A DNA stretch of 64,000 nucleotides from Actinokineospora baliensis (GCF_016907695.1 NZ_JAFBCK010000001.1:2535001-2599000), one strand, 5' to 3'; positions 45,137 to 54,284 are shown, counted from the first letter of the stretch. Notes: generated by a model not told the origin, from the letters alone. Numbers and translations are program-made.

Positions 45137-45752
45137 TTGCCGCCTGTACCCGGTTGCGGACGTCGAGGCGGGTCAGGGTTGCGCTGACGTATGCCTTCAC
45201 GGTGCCCTCCACCAGGTGCAGGCGCTTCGCGATCTCCGCGTTGGCGAGTCCGGCGCCCACTAGAGCGAGTACCTGTCGTTCTCGCGCGGTCAGTGCCTCT
45301 ATGCGTTCCCGTGCCACTACGCGCGCGCCCATCCCGGTGGACAACTCGGCGATCACCCGTAAGGCCACCTTCGGCGACAGGTAGGCCGCCCCGTCGGCGA
45401 CAGCGTGGATGCCTGCGATCAGTTCGCGCGGGTCGCCGGACTTGAGTAAGAACCCGCTGGCACCGTCTCCCAGCGCGCGGGCGATGTAGGCGTCTTCGGA
45501 GAAGGTGGTGAGGATGACTACGGCTGTGTCAGGCGTACCTCTACGTATCTCGGCAGCCGCAGCCAGGCCGTCCATGACCGGCATCCTTATGTCGAGTAGT
45601 GCGACATCTGGTCTGTGCGCGCGCGTTAGAGCCACCGCCTCACGTCCGTCCGCAGCCTCGGCGACCACGTCTATGTGGTCATCGGCGGCCAGGATCGCGC
45701 GTACTCCGGCGCGCACAGTGGCCTCGTCGTCAGCCAGAAGGACCCGGATCAC
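45093..45752 (-). CDS. LuxR-family response regulator
   Basis: The product is 219 aa. The receiver has the acidic pair in LLADDEA, phospho-acceptor Asp54 (ALLDIRMP) and Lys in GFLLKSGDP. The C-terminal LuxR domain reads LTARERQVLALVGAGLANAEIAKRL. GTG 45752 overlaps the stop of the kinase gene by 4 bp, so the two form an operon and a cognate pair. Confidence 0.95.
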   Translation of the reverse strand: MIRVLLADDEATVRAGVRAILAADDHIDVVAEAADGREAVALTRAHRPDVALLDIRMPVMDGLAAAAEIRRGTPDTAVVILTTFSEDAYIARALGDGASGFLLKSGDPRELIAGIHAVADGAAYLSPKVALRVIAELSTGMGARVVARERIEALTARERQVLALVGAGLANAEIAKRLHLVEGTVKAYVSATLTRLDVRNRVQAAIIAYEAGLVDQPPA

Positions 45753-47290
45753 CTGTGCCGCTCCCGAACGACGTCCTTGGCTACCAACCTGTCTGCGTCG
45801 AAACACACCCGCAGCACCGTTGAGTGGAAGTCGAACATGGTCGGCTCCGCGAGGTAGTACTTGCAACCGGCGTTAGGCGGGTTGGGCAGGCTTGGGGCGT
45901 CCAGCATCTGCATCTCCGGTAGCGCTGCCTCTACTTCGTCCGCGGGCTGCCCGATCCAGAGTCGGTCGTAGTCGGCGCGCGCTAGCACTGAGTGCGTCAC
46001 GGAGTAGGCGTAGTAGCCGAACATCAGCACAGCGAGCCCGAAAGCAATCGCCGCAGGTACGCTTATCGCCACGATCAGCCCGCGGCGGGCACTGCGCCTG
46101 ACATGCTCGCGAACGCTTTCGGTGGTCTCTATAGGCTCTAGGGCGAGAGTGGCGTCATGGGGCAGTTGGACACGCACTGCGTAGCCACCCTCCTCCGGTC
46201 CTGCGGTGAACGTGCCACCCATGAGCAAGGCGCGCTCACGTAGTGCGATGAGACCGCGCTGCGTGCCAGCCTCTCCTTCGGCAGGGCGGCTCGCAGGCCC
46301 ATTGACCACCGAGACCGACGTCACGTTCCCCTCGCGCTCGACCCGTACCGTCACCTGGGCTCCAGGGGCGTACTTGGCAGCGTTGGTCAGACCCTCTTGC
46401 ACCACTCGCCGCACTGCCAACCCAACTGCGCCATTGGCATCCGGCGGACTGTCCAGGTCGACGGACATACCTGACGTCTTTGCTCGTTCGACCATGTCCG
46501 CCACGGAGTCGGAGGTAGGGCGAAGAGGCGCCAGTGTGCCGGGCTCGCCGAGTAGGCCGATGATGGTCCGCAGCGTCTCCGATGCCTGCCCGGCGGTCAT
46601 CCGCAGCTCACCCGCGGCCTGGCGGTGGCGTTCACCAAGGCTGCGGTCGACCTCCAGCCCGCCTGCGCGCAGCACGATAAGGGCCAGTTCGTGCCCTAGC
46701 GAGTCGTGCATGTCCTGAGCGATGCGCGCACGCTCCCGCAGCCGCTCGCGTTCGGCGATGATCCGCTGCTCGCGCTCCAACTGCTCCGCGCGCTGCCAAC
46801 CGGCCCGCTGCAGCTCCGCGCGCTGTCGCACGAAGCGGCCCGCGAACCACGGGAACACGGCCATCACGACCAAGCCGAAGACCATCCACAACCACTGCAT
46901 CAGCTGGGCGTCGAGCCTGCCGCGGACGACTCCCATCAGGATGGTGTACCCCAGCCCGGCAGCGGCCAGGGCGGTGAACGCGTACACCGACGGTCGAACC
47001 CCGGCGCTGCGGCGGCCCAGTAGGTAGCTCATCAGCGCCGCGGCGATCGGGAAGCTCAAGCTGCCGACGCCCGCCAGGATCAGGTAGGCCAGGCCCGCGC
47101 AGGCGAGCAGGAACGACACGAGCGGGAGTCGCCTTGAGAGCGCCGAGGCGGCTGCTAGCAGGGCGAACAGGGCCGCCACGGCCCAGTGGAGCTCGCTGAT
47201 CGGCAGGTTCAACAGGACTTCCACGCCGAACAACGCGCACAGGCTGACCCCGATCGCGACGTCCACGGCGATGGTCCGCGTCTGTTCCAC
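45749..47290 (-). CDS. histidine kinase with C-terminal extracytoplasmic domain
   Basis: The product is 513 aa. Four to six membrane helices fill residues 8-150. A coiled coil and the HisKA_3 H-box (RIAQDMHDSLGHELALIVLR, His195) follow, then the ATPase with N-box VVQEGLTNAAKYAPGA and G-box GLIALRERALLMGG (to about residue 375). Unusually, another membrane helix follows (about 404-429, LIVAISVPAAIAFGLAVLMF) and an 80-residue extracytoplasmic domain with Cys476 and Cys496 and a BamE/SmpA-like DRLWIGQPADEVEAALPEM element. GTG 47290 is the start. It is paired with the regulator that follows. Confidence 0.92.
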   Translation of the reverse strand: MEQTRTIAVDVAIGVSLCALFGVEVLLNLPISELHWAVAALFALLAAASALSRRLPLVSFLLACAGLAYLILAGVGSLSFPIAAALMSYLLGRRSAGVRPSVYAFTALAAAGLGYTILMGVVRGRLDAQLMQWLWMVFGLVVMAVFPWFAGRFVRQRAELQRAGWQRAEQLEREQRIIAERERLRERARIAQDMHDSLGHELALIVLRAGGLEVDRSLGERHRQAAGELRMTAGQASETLRTIIGLLGEPGTLAPLRPTSDSVADMVERAKTSGMSVDLDSPPDANGAVGLAVRRVVQEGLTNAAKYAPGAQVTVRVEREGNVTSVSVVNGPASRPAEGEAGTQRGLIALRERALLMGGTFTAGPEEGGYAVRVQLPHDATLALEPIETTESVREHVRRSARRGLIVAISVPAAIAFGLAVLMFGYYAYSVTHSVLARADYDRLWIGQPADEVEAALPEMQMLDAPSLPNPPNAGCKYYLAEPTMFDFHSTVLRVCFDADRLVAKDVVRERHR

Positions 47291-47379
47291 CCGGGCGACG
47301 CTACAAGCGAGGGGTGCGTTGTCGACACCGACGAAAGTAAAGCTGGTTCGATGGGGGTTCCACTGTTGAGGAGGAGCCC

Positions 47380-47856
47380 ATGCGCCGGTTGGTGGTCCTG
47401 CGGCACGCGAAGTCGGCCTGGCCGGAGGGTGTGCCCGACTACCGTCGTCCGCTCAACGACCGCGGTAGGCGTGACGCCCCCGCGGTCGGCAGGTGGCTGG
47501 CCGACCACGTCGACGCCATAGACCTCGCCCTGGTCTCGCCTGCCACCCGCACCAGGCAGACCTGGGAGTTGGCGTCGGCGCAGTTAGCGGACGTCCCACC
47601 CACCACTTTCGACGAACAGCTCTACGGCGAGGGCGCCGACTCGATCCTGGCCGTCCTGCGCGCCGTCCCCGACACGGCCAAGACGGTCCTGCTCATCGGC
47701 CACAACCCCGACCTCGAAGACGTCGTGGAGACCCTGACCGGCACCCGCCCCGAGTTCAAAACCTCAGCCCTGGCCGTCCTCACCTGGCCGGGCAAGCGCC
47801 TGACCACCCTCCCCCGCTCCTGCTCCCTAACCCAAACCCAAACCATCCGCGCCTAA
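47380..47856 (+). CDS. SixA-type histidine phosphatase
   Basis: The product is 158 aa. The RHG-type catalytic motif is LRHAKSAWPEG with nucleophile His9, and the second catalytic histidine is in VLLIGHNPDLED. Short stand-alone members of this branch are SixA-like phosphohistidine phosphatases. ATG 47380 has AGGAGGAG upstream. It is divergent from the two-component operon. Its C-terminus is a Ser/Thr/Gln-rich tail. Confidence 0.9.
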   Translation: MRRLVVLRHAKSAWPEGVPDYRRPLNDRGRRDAPAVGRWLADHVDAIDLALVSPATRTRQTWELASAQLADVPPTTFDEQLYGEGADSILAVLRAVPDTAKTVLLIGHNPDLEDVVETLTGTRPEFKTSALAVLTWPGKRLTTLPRSCSLTQTQTIRA

Positions 47857-48007
47857 CCCCCCTCGCCCCCGGCTCATGCTCCCCCCAGCATGAGCCCCCC
47901 ACACAACCCAATCCCAGTAGCCAACCCCCACGAGCCACATACCCGACGCGACAAGCCGATAGGCCTGAGCAGACGACGCTGAGCCGCGAGTGATCGCACC
48001 GTGGGGG

Positions 48008-48078
48008 TGTGGGGGTTCGACCCCCACAACAAAAAACAGACGACCCAGTCCACGCTTTCCGTGGACACAGGTCGCCTG
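48008..48078 (-). terminator. two-hairpin tail of tRNA-Ala
   Basis: On the minus strand: a long hairpin (48037-48078) with apex GTCCACGGAAAGCGTGGAC, a run of six T, then a second hairpin TGTGGGGGTCGAACCCCCACA (48008-48028) followed by CCCCCACGGTGCG. It is nearly identical to the tmRNA tail at 43211-43302. Confidence 0.85.
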
Positions 48079-48084
48079 AGTCTG

Positions 48085-48157
48085 TGGAGCTGAGGGGATT
48101 CGAACCCCTGACCCTCACACTGCCAGTGTGATGCGCTACCAACTGCGCTACAGCCCC
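48085..48157 (-). tRNA. tRNA-Ala (GGC)
   Basis: A 73-nt cloverleaf with anticodon loop CTGGCAG (anticodon GGC), acceptor GGGGCTG/CAGCTCC with the G3-U70 pair that is the alanine identity element, and T-arm GGGGTTCGAATCCCC. CCA is not encoded. Confidence 0.96.
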
Positions 48158-48282
48158 GTACCAATCACGCTAGGTTTCCCGTGGCGTGCTTCGCATACGC
48201 TACATCACGGGGTGGTGGGGGGTGAAATCGGGGGGTGGGTTGGGGCTTCCGGCGGGTGGGGTGGGGGTGTTAGACCGTGGGG

Positions 48283-49566
48283 ATGGGTGTTGGTGAGGTG
48301 GTTGAGGTCGGGGCTCGGCGGGAGCTGCAGGTCGGGCGGTTGCGCGGGGTGGTGGACCGGCTGCTCGCGGCGGGGGGTGTGCAGGGGCGGCGGCTGCGGG
48401 ACTGCGGGGTGACCTCGGGGGCTGAGGTGGACCTGGGGTCTTTGCGGCGGTTGCCGACGATCGGTAAGCGGGATCTGTGGGATCACTACCCGTACGGGTT
48501 GCGGGCGGTGGACGCTGATGACGTTGTGTGTGTGCACGGGTCGTCGGGGACTGGGGGGCGGCCGACGTTGGTGCCGTACACGGCGCACGACTTGGACGTG
48601 TGGGGCGAGGTGGTGGCGCGGGCGTTGGTGGGGGCCGGGGCGACCCAGCGGAGCGTGGTGCACAACGCCTACGGGTACGGGTTGTTCACGGGCGGGCTGG
48701 GGATCCACCACGGTGCGGTGCGGTTGGGCGCCACGGTCGTGCCGATGTCCGGGGGGATGACGGAGCGGCAGGTGCGGTTGATCCAGGACCTGCGGCCCGA
48801 TGTGCTGACCTGCACGCCGTCGTACGCCATCCACCTGGGGGAGGCGATGCGGGGGGCGCCGAACAGCCTGCGGGTCGGGTTGCACGGGGCCGAGCCGTGG
48901 ACCGACGAGATGCGGGGGCAGATCGAGGGGCTGCTGGGCATCCGCGCGCTGGACATCTACGGGTTGTCCGAGATCATCGGGCCGGGGGTGGCCTGCGAGT
49001 CGCTCGATTCCGAGGGGCTGCTCAACATCGCGGAGGACCACTTCTACCCGGAGTGCGTCGACGCGGAGGGGGACCCGGTGCCGGACGGGACGCCGGGGGA
49101 GTTGGTGTTCACGACGTTGACCAAGACCGGGATGCCGCTGCTGCGCTACCGCACGGGGGACGTGGCGACGCTCGCGCCGGAGACGGACACCGGCTGGCGG
49201 CGGATGTCGAAGCTGCTCGGCCGCACCGACGACATGCTGGTGATCCGCGGGGTGAACGTCTTCCCGACCGAGGTGGAGGCCGTGGTCCTCGCCGACCCCC
49301 GGGTCAGCCCGCACTACCTGGTCGTCGAAGACCGCCGCGTCGCGGCCCGCGCCGAACTCCGGGTCGCCGTAGAACCCAAAGCCGACGTCGACCCGGCCCC
49401 ACTGGCCACCACCCTCGGCGCCGCCCTCCGAGAACGCCTCGGCGTCGGCTGTGACGTGCGGGTCTTCACCCCCGGCAGCCTCCCCCGCACCGACACCGGC
49501 AAAGCCAAACGCCTAGTGCGCTGGACAGACGGCGAGTTCCCCCTACCCAGCCTGACCTGGGACTAG
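48283..49566 (+). CDS. PaaK-like AMP-forming aryl-acid CoA ligase
   Basis: The product is 427 aa, normal for phenylacetate-CoA ligases. Adenylation motifs are the phosphate loop VHGSSGTGGRPTLVPYT, DIYGLSEIIGPGVACE, LLRYRTGDVA and LGRTDDMLVIRGVNVFPTEVE, with the catalytic lysine in TGKAKRLVR. It activates an aryl carboxylate (phenylacetate or a relative such as anthranilate) with ATP and CoA. No paa ring-oxidation genes are adjacent, so the pathway is unknown. ATG 48283 or GTG 48277 starts it. It is divergent from tRNA-Ala. Confidence 0.9.
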   Translation: MGVGEVVEVGARRELQVGRLRGVVDRLLAAGGVQGRRLRDCGVTSGAEVDLGSLRRLPTIGKRDLWDHYPYGLRAVDADDVVCVHGSSGTGGRPTLVPYTAHDLDVWGEVVARALVGAGATQRSVVHNAYGYGLFTGGLGIHHGAVRLGATVVPMSGGMTERQVRLIQDLRPDVLTCTPSYAIHLGEAMRGAPNSLRVGLHGAEPWTDEMRGQIEGLLGIRALDIYGLSEIIGPGVACESLDSEGLLNIAEDHFYPECVDAEGDPVPDGTPGELVFTTLTKTGMPLLRYRTGDVATLAPETDTGWRRMSKLLGRTDDMLVIRGVNVFPTEVEAVVLADPRVSPHYLVVEDRRVAARAELRVAVEPKADVDPAPLATTLGAALRERLGVGCDVRVFTPGSLPRTDTGKAKRLVRWTDGEFPLPSLTWD

Positions 49567-49748
49567 CCCGACTGCGCCACCCAGCGAGGCCGCGCAGACG
49601 GGCGGTTCCAGCCGCAGACAACGCGGGCCGCGACTGCGACCCCCGACAGCACACCCCGGCTGGCCCACCGCGCAGGCCGGGGCGGTGGGTGGGTGGCCGA
49701 GATCCCCACCCACCCAGCCACCGCCCGCAGAACCCGAAGCTGCCAACG
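49567..49748. terminator. 3' region of the PaaK-like gene with hairpin
   Basis: A hairpin at 49681-49725 is built from GGTGGGTGG (49688-49696) with CCACCCACC (49706-49714) and an outer GGCGGTGG/CCACCGCC pair. It probably ends transcription of the ligase gene. The rest is C/G-rich with no gene. Confidence 0.5.
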
Positions 49749-49893
49749 GCTCGATGCGGTGAACTTGTTTCGCGTGGGGGAGCGGCACCCGTAGCGTTCT
49801 GCGCGGACAGGGCCATGCTTTTCGGCCCCAGCTTTGCGGTCCTGCAACGGGTGGCGCAGGGGTCCCGCGCGAAACAAGTTCACCGCATCGAGC
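49749..49893 (-). repeat. 145-bp palindromic interspersed element, copy 2
   Basis: This is the reverse-complement counterpart of the element at 1257-1401 and has the same length. Terminal inverted repeats read GCTCGATGCGGTGAACTTG and its complement. The core is nearly unchanged from copy 1, whereas the arms carry base-pair swaps that keep pairing. It lies between the convergent PaaK-like and DsbA genes, 65 bp beyond the DsbA stop. Frames through it are not genes. Confidence 0.8.
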
Positions 49894-49958
49894 ACCCCGC
49901 ACCCGAAACTGCGCCCACCAGAGATCACGCACCCGACCAAGCGCCCCGACCAAGCGCA

Positions 49959-50798
49959 CTACCCGGTCAGCGCAGTGAGCCAATTCGGGTCGCTGGTGTC
50001 GATGATCTTGTTGTTGGACGCCAGGGTCGGGGTGCCGAACGCCTTTTGCCCGTTGTACTCCTGCTGCAGGTAGTCCGTACCGCGCACCTGCTGGAACGCG
50101 TCACTGACCTCCTTGTCGTACCTACCAGCCCGAACCCCGTCCGCAAACGTTTGCGAGGTGATGCCGAGGGACTTGCCCAGCTCGATCAGCTGGTCCTTGG
50201 TCCAGCCGCGGGCGCCTTCCTCCGGTTGGCTGCCGAACAGGCTCTTGTGGAAGGCGAGGAACTTGCCCTCGTCGGCGGCGAGCAGGGCGGCGTTGGCCGA
50301 GTCTGTGGAGTAACCGGCTGGGTCGGAGCGGTCGTTGAGCATGTTCAGCATGTGGTAGCGGACTTTGAGGGTGCCGTCGTTGAGCTTGTTCTCGATCTGG
50401 GTGGCGTACGACTCCTCGAACGAGCGGCAGGCCGGGCAGAGGAAGTCTTCATAGACGTCGATGGTGGCCTTAGCGCTGTCCTTGCCCACTACGACAACGG
50501 CGCCGTCGCGGGTGACTGGGAGCGAGAGGTCTACGGACTTCACTGCGATGGTGGCGCCTTCGGTCGCGCTCTTCTTGCTGTTCGTGTAGCTCACGCCGCC
50601 GATGACCGCTGCCGCGATGATGACGACGACTAGAGCGCCGACGATCATCGGGTTGCGGTTGCCCCCGGTCTTGCGGGCAGCCGCAACCGGGCTCTTAGCG
50701 GCCGAGCCGCTCTTAGCCGCCGAGCCGCTCTTCGCGACCGGGCCGCTTGTGGTCTGGTTCTGCCGCCGCTTGCGCGCGCTGCGTTCCGCTCCGCCCAC
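49959..50798 (-). CDS. membrane-anchored DsbA-like thiol oxidoreductase
   Basis: The product is 279 aa. A basic cytoplasmic start with a repeated KSGSAAKSGSAAKS stretch precedes one membrane helix (MIVGALVVVIIAAAVIGGVS, residues 51-70). The extracytoplasmic thioredoxin-fold domain has the active site CPAC (Cys121, Cys124) in DVYEDFLCPACRSFEE and a cis-Pro in FGTPTL. It would form or rearrange disulfides in exported proteins. GTG 50798 has AGGAGAGAGG upstream. The MauE-type gene directly upstream is its probable redox partner. Confidence 0.93.
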   Translation of the reverse strand: MGGAERSARKRRQNQTTSGPVAKSGSAAKSGSAAKSPVAAARKTGGNRNPMIVGALVVVIIAAAVIGGVSYTNSKKSATEGATIAVKSVDLSLPVTRDGAVVVVGKDSAKATIDVYEDFLCPACRSFEESYATQIENKLNDGTLKVRYHMLNMLNDRSDPAGYSTDSANAALLAADEGKFLAFHKSLFGSQPEEGARGWTKDQLIELGKSLGITSQTFADGVRAGRYDKEVSDAFQQVRGTDYLQQEYNGQKAFGTPTLASNNKIIDTSDPNWLTALTG

Positions 50799-50811
50799 CT
50801 GTACCTCTCTC

Positions 50812-51291
50812 CTAAGCCGCCTCGGCGGTCCGCGTGAAGCGGCCGTCGAGTGCCAGCCGGGTGCGGGGCCGCACGGCCAGCCACACCGCCATGACCAGGA
50901 ACCCGATGTCCCTGGCGATCTCTTCCGGGTACCGCGTGTCGCCCTCGGCGACCGGCCCGCCGCCGCCGAAGCAGCCGCAGTCGATGCTGAGCCCCCTGGC
51001 CCAGGACTGGGCGACCGCGGCGATGAACGCCAGCAGCACCAGGACCGACAGCAGCGCGGTCAGCCGGGTGCCCAGGCCGATCAGCAGCAGCACGCCGAGC
51101 GCGAGTTCCAGGAACGGCATCGCCGCCGCGGTCACGCTGACCAGCCCGTCGGGCAGCACGTCGTAGGCGCGCACGGCGATGTAGGTCTGGTTGGGGTCGC
51201 TCACCTTGATCCAGCCGGACACCAGCCACACCCCGGCCAACCCCAGCCGCGACAGCGTGCCGACGACGTCGAGCACCGTCCCTTTCGTCAC
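50812..51291 (-). CDS. MauE/DoxX-type four-helix membrane protein
   Basis: The product is 159 aa with four membrane helices and the pattern LGLAGVWLVSGWIKVSDP, FLELALGVLLLIGLGTRL and LSIDCGCFGGGG. The CGC pair at the third loop is the conserved MauE redox motif. MauE relatives are thought to shuttle electrons for disulfide formation. It is 13 bp upstream of the DsbA-like gene in the same operon, which supports a shared role. GTG 51291 is the start. Confidence 0.9.
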   Translation of the reverse strand: MTKGTVLDVVGTLSRLGLAGVWLVSGWIKVSDPNQTYIAVRAYDVLPDGLVSVTAAAMPFLELALGVLLLIGLGTRLTALLSVLVLLAFIAAVAQSWARGLSIDCGCFGGGGPVAEGDTRYPEEIARDIGFLVMAVWLAVRPRTRLALDGRFTRTAEAA

Positions 51292-51342
51292 GGTCTCCGA
51301 GGCTACTCGGGCACGCTGAGCACAACCTGAGAAGCTGGTGGG

Positions 51343-53718
51343 GTGCTCCCCGACCTCCCGGTCCGGCCCGCGCTGGACGAGATCACCCGAACGGTGGCCG
51401 ATCGTGGCGCCGCGGTGTTGGTCGCGCCGCCGGGTACCGGCAAGACGACGCTGGTGCCGTTGGCGCTAGCGGAGATCGGCACGGTTGTCGTCGCTGAGCC
51501 GCGTAGGCTCGCCGCCCGTGCCGCTGCCGCGCGGATGGCCTCGCTGCTGGGCGAGCCGGTCGGGCAGACGGTGGGCTACTCGGTGCGCGGCGACCGCAAG
51601 AGGTCCAAGAGCACGAAGATCGAGGTCGTGACGTCCGGCTTGTTGGTGCGCCGCCTCCAGAACGACCCGGAGCTGTCTGGTGTGGACACAGTCCTCTTGG
51701 ACGAGTGCCACGAACGCCACCTCGACGCTGACCTGCTCTTGGCTCTGCTCTTAGATGCCCGCGAAGGCTTGCGCCCGGATCTACGGCTGTTGGCCACGAG
51801 CGCCACTGTGGCTTCGGACTCACTCTCCTCACTGCTCGGCGATGCCCCAGTGATCCGGGTCGCGGCGCGCACCTACCCCGTTGATGTCGCCTATAGTCCG
51901 TCGCTTCGCAATGAGCGGATTGAGCACTGCGTCGCCAGAACAGTCCACTTGGCTCTATCCGCGCACGATGGTGACGTCTTGGTGTTCCTGCCAGGCGCCG
52001 CCGAAATCAGGCGAGTGACAGAGGCCCTAAGAGGCGTAGACGCGGACGTTGTTCCCTTGCACGGGAGGCTCGCTGCTGCGGATCAAGACGCTGCTCTCCA
52101 ACCAGGCCGTAGGCGGCGCATCGTGCTGTCGACCGCTGTCGCGGAATCGAGCCTTACCGTGCCCGGTGTGCGGATCGTGGTGGACGCTGGGCAGTCTCGA
52201 GTACCGAGGGTTGACCATAGGCGCGGTATGTCAGGCCTTACGACGGTGCGAGTGTCGGCCGCAGTGGCCGAGCAGCGCGCGGGTCGGGCTGGGCGAGAGG
52301 CACCCGGATGGGTCTACCGGTGTTGGCCCGAGCACGAGCACGGAACGTTGCCGAGGTACCCCGAGCCGGAGATCCGTACCGCTGACCTGACTCGTTTGGC
52401 GCTGGAGCTCGCCTGCTGGGGTACGCCGGATGGTTCGGGGCTGCGTTGGTGGGACGCGCCGCCTTCAGGTCCGCTCGCCGCCGGTAGGGAGACGTTGACC
52501 GCCCTAGGCGCGCTCGACGGCGGCACGGTCACCGATCGGGGCCACGCTATGGCTCAACTCGGCTTGCATCCCCGTCTTGCCCGCGCCCTGCTCGATGGCG
52601 CCGCGCAAGTAGGCCCCACTGCTGCCGCGGAGGTCGTGTCGGTGCTCGACGACGACACCCTCGCAACCGACGCAGACCTGGACGCCACCCTAAGAGCCCT
52701 CCGCGCGACCAGGCCGCAGCGGTGGCTACGCGAGGTTCGACGGCTCGCAGCGCTTGTCGACGGCCCTACGCGCGAGCAGGACCCGGCTTTGGTCGTGGCT
52801 CTAGCCCACCCTGAGCGCCTAGCGCGTCGCCGGGCACCCGGTGTCTACCTGATGGCCAACGGCACGGCAGTGGAGGCGCCAGGGGGTCTAGGCGACCCTG
52901 AATGGCTCGCGGTCGCCGTCGCCGAGCGCAAGCCGGGCGCGGCGCACGGCCGGGTCCGGCTAGCAGCCAGAGCAGATGAGCCATTGGCGGTCCGTGCGGC
53001 GGCCCCTTTGTTGGTGGAGGGCGACGAGGTGGTGTGGGCGGACGGTGACGTCCTGGCGCGGTGGGTGCGACGCCTAGGGGCGATCGTGCTCAAGGAGCGG
53101 CCTCTTACCAACCCGCCAGCCGTTGCGCTAAGAGAGGCAGTCCTAGCCGGGCTCCGCAAGGACGGACTCGCACTAGTGCGCTTCTCCCCGTCCGCTGCCG
53201 CGCTACGCGAGCGTCTGGCCCTGCTGCATCGCGTAGTGGGCCCGCCTTGGCCCGCGGTGGACGACGAGGCCTTGGTCGCAGCAGCCGACCACTGGATCGG
53301 GTCCGCGTCCAACCGGTCTGACCTAAGACGGCTGGACATGACCTCAGCGCTGCGAGCCCTGCTGCCCTGGCCAGATGCCAGTCGCCTAGAAGAGCTCGTG
53401 CCAGAGCGGATGGAGGTCCCGTCCGGCTCGAAGATCAGGCTGGACTACTCCGGCGACACCCCGGCCCTGCCGGTGAAGGTGCAAGAGGTGTTCGGCTGGA
53501 CCAGCAGCCCGACGGTTCTGGACGGCCAGGTGCCCGTGGTGCTCCACCTCTTGTCGCCGGCGGGGCGCCCTGTGGCGGTGACCGCGGACCTGGCCTCGTT
53601 CTGGGCAGGCTCCTATAGGCAGGTCCGGTCCGAACTACGCGGGCGCTACCCGAAGCACCGCTGGCCGGAAGACCCCATGACCGCCGAGCCCACCCGGCAC
53701 ACCATCCAGCGCCGCTAG
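51343..53718 (+). CDS. hrpB: ATP-dependent RNA helicase HrpB
   Basis: The product is 791 aa, in the normal range of HrpB. Superfamily 2 DExH motifs are APPGTGKTTL (I), VVAEPRRLAARAAA (Ia), LLDECHERHLD (II, DECH), LLATSATV (III), STAVAESSLTVPG (V) and EQRAGRAGREAPG (VI). The C-terminal HrpB domain ends in AGSYRQVRSELRGRYPKHRWPEDP, a family hallmark. Its role in actinobacteria is not established. The start is GTG 51343, divergent from MauE. Confidence 0.95.
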   Translation: MLPDLPVRPALDEITRTVADRGAAVLVAPPGTGKTTLVPLALAEIGTVVVAEPRRLAARAAAARMASLLGEPVGQTVGYSVRGDRKRSKSTKIEVVTSGLLVRRLQNDPELSGVDTVLLDECHERHLDADLLLALLLDAREGLRPDLRLLATSATVASDSLSSLLGDAPVIRVAARTYPVDVAYSPSLRNERIEHCVARTVHLALSAHDGDVLVFLPGAAEIRRVTEALRGVDADVVPLHGRLAAADQDAALQPGRRRRIVLSTAVAESSLTVPGVRIVVDAGQSRVPRVDHRRGMSGLTTVRVSAAVAEQRAGRAGREAPGWVYRCWPEHEHGTLPRYPEPEIRTADLTRLALELACWGTPDGSGLRWWDAPPSGPLAAGRETLTALGALDGGTVTDRGHAMAQLGLHPRLARALLDGAAQVGPTAAAEVVSVLDDDTLATDADLDATLRALRATRPQRWLREVRRLAALVDGPTREQDPALVVALAHPERLARRRAPGVYLMANGTAVEAPGGLGDPEWLAVAVAERKPGAAHGRVRLAARADEPLAVRAAAPLLVEGDEVVWADGDVLARWVRRLGAIVLKERPLTNPPAVALREAVLAGLRKDGLALVRFSPSAAALRERLALLHRVVGPPWPAVDDEALVAAADHWIGSASNRSDLRRLDMTSALRALLPWPDASRLEELVPERMEVPSGSKIRLDYSGDTPALPVKVQEVFGWTSSPTVLDGQVPVVLHLLSPAGRPVAVTADLASFWAGSYRQVRSELRGRYPKHRWPEDPMTAEPTRHTIQRR

Positions 53719-53738
53719 CCCTGTGCCACGGTGGAGGG

Positions 53739-54284
53739 GTGACCTGGGATGGCGAGAACTACCAGAGCCGGTTCGACCGCCTGGCCGAGAGCGGCCAGGA
53801 CGTGCACGGTGAGGCCGACTTCGTGTGCTCCTACGAGCCCGCCACCGTGCTGGACGCGGGGTGCGGCACCGGCCGGGTCGCGATCGAACTGGACAAAAGG
53901 GATATAGAGGTCGTCGGAGTTGACGTGGACGTGTCCATGCTCGCTGTCGCCGAGGAGCGCGCGCCGCACGTGCCGTGGATCCACCACGACCTCGTCGGCC
54001 TCGACCTGGGTCGGACGTTCGAGCTCGTGGTGATGGCCGGGAACGTGCCGCTGTTCACCCCGCCCGGCACCCAGGCCGCGTTGGTCGCCGGGGTGGCCCG
54101 TCACGTTGCCCCCGGCGGTCTGCTCGTGGCGGGCTTCTCCCTCGACCGCGGCTACGGGGTCGAGGACTACGACGACCACTGCGCCGCCGCCGGGCTGACC
54201 CCCGTCGACCGGTACTCGACCTGGTCTAAAGAATCCTTTACTAATGGCGACTATGCCGTCTCCGTGCACCGACGCTCGGCCTAG
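53739..54284 (+). CDS. class I SAM-dependent methyltransferase
   Basis: The product is 181 aa. Motif I TVLDAGCGTGRVAIEL (about residues 35-50) and VVGVDVDVSMLAVAEE identify a Rossmann methyltransferase; FELVVMAGNVPLF and HVAPGGLLVAGFSL follow. The substrate is unknown. GTG 53739 starts 20 bp after hrpB, so the two genes are probably co-transcribed. Confidence 0.9.
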   Translation: MTWDGENYQSRFDRLAESGQDVHGEADFVCSYEPATVLDAGCGTGRVAIELDKRDIEVVGVDVDVSMLAVAEERAPHVPWIHHDLVGLDLGRTFELVVMAGNVPLFTPPGTQAALVAGVARHVAPGGLLVAGFSLDRGYGVEDYDDHCAAAGLTPVDRYSTWSKESFTNGDYAVSVHRRSA

